DNA from: Neospora caninum Liverpool
Taxonomy: Eukaryota; Apicomplexa; Conoidasida; Eucoccidiorida; Sarcocystidae
NCBI RefSeq assembly: GCF_000208865.1
Contig: NC_018393.1
Span: forward strand, 2,870,714-2,934,713
Direction: 5' to 3'
DNA length: 64,000 nt
A program made the translations under genes and the position numbers. Numbering within the stretch: the first letter of the stretch is position 1; every line of letters starts with the position of its first letter. The notes beneath the pieces are model-generated. The model saw only the letters and a program-made list of their open reading frames with translations, had not been told where the DNA came from and did no database searches. Positions 25,679-34,700 of this stretch are shown here, in pieces.

Positions 25679-27433
25679 TCACCAGAGTATCCACTCAGTG
25701 CACCACCACCATGGCAAGCCGACTTCCTGATCCACGTTTTCCGCCCTCCTTCCGTTCCGTCTCGTTCTTTTGCTTCGTATTGGAAAAACAGAGAGTGAAG
25801 CGAGAGAGAAGAAGAGAGGAAGCGCCAGGGGACGGGAGATCGAAGGGAAATAACTTCCTTGTCGGCGACGTTCCGCGCGTGGGTATGCTCCGCCACTTGC
25901 GTGCCGAGACCCCCCGTCTTGATGCATGCGGACGGCCAGGGAACTCACTTCGCTGCCCTCAGTCTCGACGAGCGCCGCTGCCGACACACAACGAAAGAGA
26001 ATCAACCACAGCCGAAAAAAGTGAGGACGAAGCAGCGGGGGGACACGCAGACGAGAATACGCGAAAGACCGCGCAAACAGAAGAAGTCTCCCAAAGCGTG
26101 AAGGACACGGACTGGAGACACAACGGACAGAAAGCAAGAAACGAGAACAGAGAAGAGAGCAAGAGATACGCAGCACACAAGAAAGCAGTGACGAAACATG
26201 TTCAAACAGGTTCGAAGCGAAAGGAAAGAGACGAAACAAACACTCCATTCTCGCTTCCCTGAACGCCGTGGCGTATGCCACCCACTGGATAAAAACAGAT
26301 TCACGTACCACCGCAGGATGCTCTGCTTCGCAGCCGCCGGGAGGTCGTACCAGAACGGAAACTTCTCCAGTGCTTCTGGCCTTGGCCCTCGCAGGCGCAG
26401 CTTTCTTTCTGCCTCTCCGCTGCATGCCGCCCCTTGTGCTCTCCTCGTCCAGTTCTGCCTTCGAGTGGTGTTCTTTTTCGCCTTCTCCGCCTCTCTCCTC
26501 TTCTCGCTCCGCTGCACTGTCTCCCTCACGTCTGGCCCCCTTTCCTGTTGCCTCTCTTCCCCCAGCTCCATCTGTTCCCTTTGGCGCTTCTTCACGCACT
26601 CCATCTCCCCCTCTCGCTTTTCTGCCTCCTTTCGTTCCTTCTTCCCGCTGTGCGGCGGGTTCCTCGCTCGCTTCCGGCGCCTCGCCGTCCAGGGTTTGCT
26701 CGGCCTCTCCTCTCCACTTCCCTCCGTTTTCTCCTTCCCCATACGTGTTCGAGTCTCCCTCTCTTCTTTGTTCTTCCGTCGTTTCCTGCGCTCTTGCTTT
26801 CGTTTTTTCTCTTCCCTTCGCTTTCTCATTGCCCGCCGCACCTCGACCTCGGGCCTTCGCCCCCCGGACCCCTCCTGCTCTCGTACGCGTTTTATCTCCT
26901 GCTATCTCTGCCTGTTCTCCGCCTTCTTCCCCTGTTTTTTTCGGTTTCTGTGCGGTCCCCCTCGCTTCTTCCGTGTCCACGTTCCTTGTGTTCTCCTGCT
27001 CTCTTATCTTTTCTCCGCCCCTCCCTTCCTTTTCCACGCTGCCGTCTCCCCCGTCGGCCACTGCGCCCTTCCTCAGTCTCTCTTCTCTGCTCTCTGCCCC
27101 CCCCTCGACTTCGATCTGCCCGTGCGCTCTCCCCAGTCGAGTGTCTTCTTTCTGTTTCTTCCCCTTCTCGTGCCCCTTCCCTTCAGTCGCGTGGTCGTTT
27201 TCGTCTCTCGGTTTCTGCGCTGCTGGCTCGTGCTCCTCAGTCCACTGCGGTCCCTCTGGCTTTGTCGCTCCACTCTCATCTCTGTCTTCCCGTTCTTCGT
27301 CCCCGGTTTCCTGTGATTTCTCAGCCTGTTCGTCCTCCTTTGCTTGCTTGCTCCCTTCGTCATGCTCCATTTCCTCGTCTACGGCGTCTACGGATGCATC
27401 GGGATCTTTGTCGTGTTCCCCACGATCAGAGTC
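25679..27433 (-). CDS. Charged low-complexity open frame, same frame as the upstream long ORF
   Basis: Directly after the TGA at 27434-27436 the same minus-strand frame stays open for about 585 codons. Its first two-thirds are rich in Glu, Lys, Arg and Gly (starting DSDRGEHDKDPDASVDAVDE), the composition of a continuing low-complexity protein. After about 26400 the composition changes and is probably no longer exonic. Another minus frame (26841-26002) reads LEKFPFWYDLPAAAKQSILR near 26330-26400, which looks more like a folded segment, so a splice or frame change before this point is likely. The opposite strand has an open frame of 508 codons over the same bases, so strand assignment is not secure. 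No function can be given. Confidence 0.3.
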   Translation of the reverse strand, partial: DSDRGEHDKDPDASVDAVDEEMEHDEGSKQAKEDEQAEKSQETGDEEREDRDESGATKPEGPQWTEEHEPAAQKPRDENDHATEGKGHEKGKKQKEDTRLGRAHGQIEVEGGAESREERLRKGAVADGGDGSVEKEGRGGEKIREQENTRNVDTEEARGTAQKPKKTGEEGGEQAEIAGDKTRTRAGGVRGAKARGRGAAGNEKAKGREKTKARAQETTEEQRREGDSNTYGEGENGGKWRGEAEQTLDGEAPEASEEPAAQREEGTKGGRKARGGDGVREEAPKGTDGAGGREATGKGARREGDSAAEREEERGGEGEKEHHSKAELDEESTRGGMQRRGRKKAAPARAKARSTGEVSVLVRPPGGCEAEHPAVVRESVFIQWVAYATAFREARMECLFRLFPFASNLFEHVSSLLSCVLRISCSLLCSRFLLSVRCVSSPCPSRFGRLLLFARSFAYSRLRVPPLLRPHFFRLWLILFRCVSAAALVETEGSEVSSLAVRMHQDGGSRHASGGAYPRAERRRQGSYFPSISRPLALPLFFSLASLSVFPIRSKRTRRNGRRAENVDQEVGLPWWWCTEWILW

Positions 27434-30346
27434 TCATCCTTCTCTCTGTCTGCCCCGTTCCCCCAGCAGTTCTCGCGAGAAGCCGAGTGTCTCTCCATTT
27501 TTCCTTCTCTTCGTCTCCTTGTCGGAGGGAGGCGCCGCCTGCCGCTTTCTTTTGTCTCCCTCCTCGTTTTCCTCTGGGCGCGCCGCAGCGGATACCTCTC
27601 TCCTCCCTTCTCCGATTTTCTCGATCTGTTGCGCATTTCCACCGGACGCAGAACCGCAGGCGGGGCCCGAAGAAGGGATCGACGAGGAAGAGGCTCCAGC
27701 GGCGGAAGAGGCAAAAGACGACGGAAGAGATGGGGACTGGTCTTCCCTCGTAGGCCGACTCCCCGCGAGAGAGGAACCGACGGTCGCAGGATGAAGCGGC
27801 TGGTTGGTCTCGCAGCGCGCGCCGGCCACGCTCCGACACACAGTCCTAACACGACTCTCTCTGGCGCCTGCTTGCATGCGCTCGACGGTAGACCTCGGTG
27901 CGCCTTGCGACGGAGCCTGGCGTGCAGAACCCTGAGCAGCTCTGCCTGTTTCTCTTTCGGAAGCACGAGAGGAAGACAAAACCAAGACGCGAGGAGGCAG
28001 GCGGCGGCTCCGCGCCAGAGGCCGACGCGCAGCGAACGCGCCCAGAGGACGGGCTGCAACAGAGCTCGAGGGCCTTAAAAACACCAAGGGACGGTAACAA
28101 GACAGGTTGCGCGTATGCGCAGCCGAGAAAGGCGACGAAGAACTACCCAACAGAACTCGAGAGATGCCTAGGCGTGCCCCAGCAGATGCCACAGAAGAAG
28201 AGGAAGTAGCGGCAGAAGAGGGAGAAGAGAATGAAGAAGAAGGTCGGTAGGGCGGAGACAGGATTTGCAGTTGGCGTGTGGCCGCAGACGAAGAGGACGA
28301 CGATGGCGACTGAGGAAGAGCGCGCGAGGACTGCTGTGACCGAAGGGCATTTTCTGTCCCGGGAGAAGCCAAGATGCACGGTTGCGAGCTAGCCGCACTC
28401 GGATTTCTCGGTGCGGAGAGGTCAGAATACGCAGGAGGGTTTTCAGCGGTCGGAGACGAGTGCGGCCGCGGGAAGGAAGAGTGAGAAGGGACTGGACATG
28501 GGAGACGAGCGGCAGCCCCGAAAAGGGGACGAGCAGCAGCCCCGAAGGAAGAAAGGGGGGCAGAACACTGAGACGACGAGAAAGCCAGAGACGCCGCAGA
28601 CTGACTTGGACGGCGAACAGCTGACAGCGACGCAGAACGCCGATAGGGCACTGCATGCGCAGAACCGCGCGCTCCCACAGGCTGTGAAACAAGGGTAGAC
28701 GGTGCGCGCAGACGCGAGAGAGGCGAAGGAGGGTGGCGAGAGACTCTCACGATCACGGCATTAGGGGAAGATTGAATGCGTGCATGTCCAGCAGAGGGCG
28801 AAGAGAACGAATACGGAGAGACACGCCGTCCTGCACTGCTCTTGCCCCCGCTGTGGGCGGACATCTCTCCAGCGAAAAGGGAGACATGCGGAGAGGGACG
28901 GCGAGGGCGAAAAGAAGCGTGAAGCAGCCGACCGGGGCCTTGCGGTCGAGCAGACGAAGGCTCTCGGATGAGATGCCCGACGGAGGCAGGCGCCCTCTGG
29001 GAGACACACGTAGAAGGAAACCCAACAGGGACTTCTGCAGGAGAGAAGGAAGGGAGAGAAGAGGGAAGAGAAGAGGGGAGAGAAGAGGGAAGAGGAGAGG
29101 GGAGAGACGAGGGGAGAGAAGATGTACCGGAAGAAGGGAAAGAAGAGACAGTAGGAAGAGGAGAACGAGTAGACAATGTTGAAGGCTGTGGCGTCGGAAC
29201 TACCTTGCGTATGTTTGGTGGGGGCAGTCCAGAGGAAGAAGGTTTTAACACGTTCGCATGCAGTCCCCGGGGCTCGGCGGTCACGCGTTGAGGCTTGATG
29301 TCCCCGCGAGTGCAGAGTGCAGCCCGGCGCGCGGTGGAGGCGGGCGTCATGCCCACATCCGCATGCGGAGACGAAGAGGGAGCGACGGAAAGAACCGAAT
29401 CACGAACAGAAGTTGGAGAATGCGGATATGGAGAAGAAGGCGACTGACGGGACGCAGCGGGCGGGTGCGCTGCGGACGCTGCGGCTGGGAATCCTGAGAC
29501 GACGGGCGGGCGATGCCAGGCTGGCAGTCCCCCAGCAACACACGCCAGAGAAGGACACGCCGAGGAAGCAGAGAGACCAGCGGGAGGTGAAGAAGACGAA
29601 GGGGACGGAAAAGAAACTTGCAGAGGAAACGAAGAGACAGGCGTTACTCCTTGAACTCCATGCGGGAAGGCCGAGGAGGATTGGAGCGCTCCATGCTGCT
29701 GATGCGAACGAGACGGGTAAGGAAGAGAATGGAAAGAGTGAGAAGACCGGCGGTCAAAAGACGGAAGAGTAGAGGAAGAACGCGCTGGAGATACACAGAC
29801 CGGAGGCGCAAAATGCGCTGTGAGAGTGGCAGGCGTTGGGGCTCGACGGGAAGCCGGTGTCGCCTTCAAAAAATAAGACTGTTGCACATGCTGGAGAGAA
29901 GCGGAGGGATGCCGGGAGACCGAGGGATAGTCAGACGGAGCAGCGTGAGAGGATGGATAGGCAGCGAGAAAAGAATCATTAGAAGATGGATTCGTGGACG
30001 ACAGGTGAAGCCGAGGCGAAGGAGCAGCAGGTAGATCAACTTGTCCACGAGACAGCAGAGCAGCAGGTCGCATAGAGACGAGGCGAGGCGCGGCTGTTCC
30101 CACGATCGGCTGTCCTGCGATCTCGCCACGGCTGCCGGAAGTGAGCGTTTCCCGGCAAGAGGCTGGGAAAGGAGAAGGGTAAAAAGCCGGGTGATGAGGG
30201 ACAAGCCCCTCCCTGTCCCTCATTTTTTTTGCCCGAAACAAGCGAAGGGAAGCCCCTGTCTCCTTTCGCGCCTCCTTCCACCGGCGGACTTTCTCTCGCT
30301 TCTCTTCCTCTTTCGCTCTCGCTTCCCCTCCCCTCGCGCTTCTCAT
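27434..30346 (-). CDS. Hypothetical Ser/Pro-rich low-complexity protein (970 codons)
   Basis: A single minus-strand frame of 970 codons opens on a true ATG at 30346 and ends on TGA at 27434. It has a basic N-terminus (MRSARGGEARAKEEEKREKV), then long Ser/Pro/Ala-rich stretches with short runs such as repeated LPSS, and a charged C-terminus. I see no catalytic motif, signal peptide or membrane span. Length without a stop supports coding, but biased composition lengthens frames on both strands. The same frame continues open for ~585 codons past the TGA, so this is either the N-terminal part of a larger protein, an exon whose 3' splice site lies before the stop, or a frame broken by mutation or assembly error. 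It is divergent from CCT5, with about 1.4 kb between them. Confidence 0.45.
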   Translation of the reverse strand: MRSARGGEARAKEEEKREKVRRWKEARKETGASLRLFRAKKMRDREGLVPHHPAFYPSPFPASCRETLTSGSRGEIAGQPIVGTAAPRLVSMRPAALLSRGQVDLPAAPSPRLHLSSTNPSSNDSFLAAYPSSHAAPSDYPSVSRHPSASLQHVQQSYFLKATPASRRAPTPATLTAHFAPPVCVSPARSSSTLPSFDRRSSHSFHSLPYPSRSHQQHGALQSSSAFPHGVQGVTPVSSFPLQVSFPSPSSSSPPAGLSASSACPSLACVAGGLPAWHRPPVVSGFPAAASAAHPPAASRQSPSSPYPHSPTSVRDSVLSVAPSSSPHADVGMTPASTARRAALCTRGDIKPQRVTAEPRGLHANVLKPSSSGLPPPNIRKVVPTPQPSTLSTRSPLPTVSSFPSSGTSSLPSSLPSPLPSSLPSSLPSSLPSFSPAEVPVGFPSTCVSQRAPASVGHLIREPSSARPQGPGRLLHASFRPRRPSPHVSLFAGEMSAHSGGKSSAGRRVSPYSFSSPSAGHARIQSSPNAVIVRVSRHPPSPLSRLRAPSTLVSQPVGARGSAHAVPYRRSASLSAVRRPSQSAASLAFSSSQCSAPLSSFGAAARPLFGAAARLPCPVPSHSSFPRPHSSPTAENPPAYSDLSAPRNPSAASSQPCILASPGTENALRSQQSSRALPQSPSSSSSSAATRQLQILSPPYRPSSSFSSPSSAATSSSSVASAGARLGISRVLLGSSSSPFSAAHTRNLSCYRPLVFLRPSSSVAARPLGAFAARRPLARSRRLPPRVLVLSSSRASERETGRAAQGSARQAPSQGAPRSTVERMQAGARESRVRTVCRSVAGARCETNQPLHPATVGSSLAGSRPTREDQSPSLPSSFASSAAGASSSSIPSSGPACGSASGGNAQQIEKIGEGRREVSAAARPEENEEGDKRKRQAAPPSDKETKRRKNGETLGFSRELLGERGRQREG
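29040..29115. repeat. Purine-rich minisatellite (GAGGGAAGAGAAGA-like)
   Basis: An imperfect repeat of GAGAAGAGGGAAGA-type units on the plus strand. On the minus strand it encodes the LPSSLPSSLPSS run of the long Ser/Pro-rich frame. Length variation between strains is likely. Confidence 0.8.
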
Positions 30347-31729
30347 TCGCTAGTTCTCCTCCTCATGAGTATCTACGCCGGAACAAGGAGAGGCGGTTTG
30401 GCTCTTTGGCTTTCCTGGTGCACATTTCGAGCGGGCACCCTCCTTCGTAGGCAGAAGACCCCGGTGCGGCGGCCATGAGAGCTCGTTCCGTCGCGAAGCA
30501 GACGGAGAACACGGTCGAGGCGCAAGCACAGGTTAGGCGGAAAACGAAGGTCCGGGCCTCCCAAGAAGAGGAAGAGGAAGAGAAAAAAGAAGAGAAGAAG
30601 AAGAAGAAGAAGAAGAAGNNNNNNNNNNNNNNNNNNNNNNNNNNNNNNNNNNNNNNNNNNNNNNNNNNNNNNNNNNNNNNNNNNNNNNNNNNNNNNNNNN
30701 NNNNNNNNNNNNNNNNNNTGCTCACCCCCCCTCCAATTGCCCTTCGCTGCAGACCTCTGACGCCCTCGCTCCTAGCGGGCACCTCTCCTTTTCTCTTTCT
30801 TCCACTTTTCTAATCCGAGGTTTTCCAGTCCCCTCGTCGCCGTCTCGCTTCTGTCTCGCCACCGCTGTTCCTGCGTCGCTGTCGAAAGTTAGGACACACA
30901 CGGGAGGTCGCTCCGAAAAACACTTTGCCAGGGAACCGTTGCCTGCAAACCTCACGTGCTTTCCCAAGAAAACGTTTCTCTGTTTCGTCGTCTCTCTCAT
31001 CAAGGTAAGGCGCGTGCTGCTTCTCAACCTCTTGTCTCTCCCCTGTGTCTCGTGTCTGCTCTCTTCGTTCTTCCCCTTCTTTCCGGTGCTGTCCAGTGTT
31101 CTCTTCTCCGCGGCGCTCTCTCCTCTCCGCTTCCGTCTCTCCTTTTCGTCTTTTCCTTCTTCTTCTTACCCTCCTCTCACTCATCGCTAATATTCCGGCG
31201 CAGGCTGCGCACGCCTCCGTGCGTCTTCCTCTCTCTTCTCTTGGCTGTTTTTGCCCTCCCTCACACGATGTCCCCAGTACGTGTGTGTGTGTGTGTGTCC
31301 ATGGCGCCTGGGCTTTCTTCCGCCCACCCCTTCATATCCGCTCTTCTCTGCGTCTCTTCTCACTTGTTTCCGAGTGCGTCCACGACCGGTTTCTCTTTTT
31401 CTGTTGCGCGCACGTTTCTCCGCGTGGTCTTATCATGCCTTTCCACCTTCTCCTTCCGGCGTGTTCTTTATGTCTTTTTCGTGCGGGTTGGAACTTCCCC
31501 GGCAATGAATGCCGCTGCCCTAGGACCGCTCTGCTTGAAGCCGCTGTTGACTAGAGCCGACTCCTCTCCCTCGCCCGTCTCTCTTGCCACCCTCCGCTGG
31601 TTCGTTGCCGCTCCGCTCTGGTCGCCCCTTCGGGTCTCCCTCCGTGTTTTTCCTCGCTTTCGGCGAGCCTCGTCGCTCGCCGTCTCTCCCGGCCAATCCC
31701 TCTCTTTTCCACTGCGTTGCTCTCTCCAG
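30347..31729. other. Divergent 5' region of CCT5 and the minus-strand ORF, with gap
   Basis: This 1.4-kb stretch holds a (GAA/AAG)n purine tract running into the 100-N gap, then about 1 kb of very C/T-rich DNA leading to the CCT5 start. A plus-strand frame is open from 30956 straight into CCT5, but its translation is low-complexity Ser/Leu/Phe and unlike any chaperonin N-terminus. I read it as promoter or 5'-UTR intron. Confidence 0.6.
30570..30718. other. (AAG)n tract abutting a 100-N assembly gap
   Basis: An AAG/GAA trinucleotide-rich tract (about 30570-30618) runs directly into exactly 100 N (30619-30718), the conventional size for a gap of unknown length. The repeat probably caused the assembly break, so real distance across it is unknown. 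Confidence 0.95.
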
Positions 31730-34700
31730 ATGAATATCGCGACTGACGAGTTCGGAAACCCCTTCATCATCCTCCGCGAGCAGGAGGAGAAGAAGCGTCT
31801 CAAGGGAATCGAAGCTCACAAATCGAACATCTTGGCCGCGTGCGCCGTCGCCGACACACTCAGGTCCTCTCTGGGCCCCAAGGGTATGGACAAAATCATT
31901 GTCGGCCCAGACGGTCAAGTGACAGTCACCAACGACGGAGCTACGATCCTCAACAAAATGCAGGTAAAGCCGCGCAACGCACGCCAGACCCCGAAAACAG
32001 ACGTCAGAAGAGCAGGACCGTCAGAGGCACGCAGCCTTCGCTCACTGGTCTGTCTCTTCGATGCGTGTCTCGCCCCCGTCGACCGACCGCCGACTTCCGG
32101 TCTCCCTGCGCTTCATGCGGTGGCGAGACCGCCTCTTCTGTGTCCTCCCTGTGTTGCGCCTTGTCAGTCGCCTGCTTCTCTCTGTAGTTCTCGGGCCGCG
32201 TTCTCTACGCCTGTGCCCCTCTTTTTCTCGTGTCTCTTCTCTCGCCGTATCAAGTTCGAACTGCGCTCGGATCTTCCGTCTCCGCGCTTTCCCTTCTTCT
32301 GCGAGCTTAGGCTCGGCCCCCCGTCTCTTCCTTCGCGTGCCTCTCTTTATAAAACGACGGATATCAGGCAGCTCTGCGTCAAGAGGGGAAATGTGGAGCA
32401 ACAAAAAAGTGTGTATCAGGTTCATTGGACCCCTCCGCGTTGCTGTTTTCGTGTATGGTGTACCTAGTCTAATGCGCATCGAGGCGATTGCGTGTGTCTT
32501 CCGCGTCTCTGTCTTCTGCGTCTCTGCTGTCGTCATCTGTCTAGCCTTTTTCCTGAATGCCGTTTTCTTCCGTGGCGCTTCACCACCGCTGGTGACGCGT
32601 TGTCTCCTCAGTCGATCCTTTGAGAGGCGCGAGACTTGTTCGCGTCTTCCCCATCTTTCGGCCGTGAATGCACTCGCGCCGCCTCGTCTCTGCTTTGCAG
32701 GTTGAGCACCAGTGCGCCCGTCTCCTCGTCGAGTTGTCACAGTCGCAAGACGCAGAAATCGGGGACGGAACGACTGGCGTCGTCATCCTCGCCGGCAACC
32801 TCCTCACGCAGGCCTACCGGCTGATCGAGAAAGGGCTGCATCCCCTGCGAATTGCAGATGGCTTTGAGAAAGCCAGTCAACTCGCCGTCGAGAGGCTGCG
32901 CCAAATCGTCATGGAGAAGGATGTCTACGGCGCCGACAAAGAGCTCCTGTAAGAAGCTGGAGGCCCGAGGGCGTGGCGAGAGACACAGAGAGACTCGCAT
33001 AAGAGCGGTGTGCACGTGCGTCGGAAGAGGGAGTCCCCGACTGAGAAGTCGCGTCTCGCTGTACGAAAATGGTCCGGTGGAGGTTTGAAAAAGAATCCTC
33101 GCGCACCCCCCCCCCTTCGCTCCCCAGTCGAACACAAAGGCTTCCGGAGGAGGTGCGACGGGCGCTTGCGTCTGTGCGTTCGAAGCGTTTCTTCGGCGTT
33201 TCTGCACGTCTTTCCTCGCTGAGGGTCCACGCGGTTGCTTCCTTTTCCTTTTTCAGTGTGCATGCAGCGATGACTGCCCTGGGCAGCAAAGTCGTGAGCA
33301 GTCACCAGCGCCACTTGGCGGAGATTTGCGTCCAAGCTGTCCTGACCGTCGCGGACCGCGAGCGAAACGACGTCAACTTTGATCTGATTAAGGTGCGCAT
33401 ATGTCGATATTGCGCAATCATCTTTGTCGCAGAGGGCCTGAAAGGCATGCGTGTTCACATGCGTCCCTCCTCGAAGATATTTCTCACACTCACATATATA
33501 TGTAAAGATAGGAATGGATAGACACAGATGTCGATTCGTGTGTGAATATGCATTTCTGTCTGTCTTCTGAGAACGCGCGAGAGCCCAAAAGGCTCTGCCG
33601 TGGAGATCCGCAGCTGGTGTACGCACACCTCGTGATCGCACACGTCGGAGCATGCGCGTCGTGTCTGCATCTGCGTGGATGTGTGTACATCGGTGTATTT
33701 CTGTTCGTGTCGTTCTCTCTTCGGTTTTGTCTGGTGTCTAAAAGTTCCGTTCCTGTGCATTAGCGGACCTGCGTCTCCTTCGGCTTTCTCTCCCGCTGCT
33801 CGGGGTCTTCTCAGTGGGCCTGTCTTCCTCCGCCTTTTGCCTGTTCTTCTTCTCTTTTCCTTTCCTCTGTTTTGTCTCTCCGTTTTTGTCGTCTCTCGCC
33901 TCTGGGCGCGCGCCTGTCTTTGTTCCTGCTCTCACGTTCGGCGTCTGTGTTGTGTCTCTGCTCGTCTTCGGCCCTTCCCCGCGTCCCGTCGCCTGTTGCT
34001 TCCACTCTCCACCTTCGCCGTTTCGGGTCGGGCCAGTTCCTTTTTTGTCTTTTTCTGTGCGCGGCGCTTTTTCAGGTGGACGGCAAAGCTGGAGGCCTTC
34101 TGGAGCAGACCATGCTGGTGAACGGCGTCGTTCTTCACAAGGACTTGAGTCACTCGCAAATGCCCTCGGTGACAAAAAACGCGAAAATCGCGATTTTGAC
34201 GTGCCCGTTCGAGCCGCCGAAGCCGAAAACCAAGCACAAGCTGGACATCAAAACTGTCGAGGACTACAAAAAGTTGCAGGCTGCGGAGCAGAAATACTTC
34301 ACCGACATGATCCAGAAAGTCAAAGACGCTGGCGCCAATTTCGTAAGGCGCAGAACGCGTCCTTGTGCCACACGATAGCGCTGAAGGGAACTGGGGGTGA
34401 AAGCCCGGGGAAGAACGACGGAGAAAGAGAAGGAACAAGGGGAAAACAGAGCGGCATTCACCTGGCCGCGCCTTCTTACACGTATCTATCATACATTTAT
34501 GTGTGTCGAGTTATGCGAAAGCGTAGAAATGCCTATCTCCCTCTAGGATGTGGGAATTCGTTCGTCGCTCAGTGCATGCTTATCTGTATAGATACAAATG
34601 CATTTAAGGCTCTTTGTGAGGAACTCGCAGCAAAAGGGCGAAGCGCCACCGCAGGCAGCGAGCGCAGGAGCGGGGACGGATAAGGCGGAAGCGAGTTCGC

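Noticed and set aside
30956..31729. In-frame N-terminal extension of CCT5
   Set aside because: The frame is open, but its translation is Ser/Leu/Phe low-complexity from pyrimidine-rich DNA. CCT5 proteins begin a few residues before the conserved DEFGNPF segment, and an acceptor-like AG sits right at the ATG.
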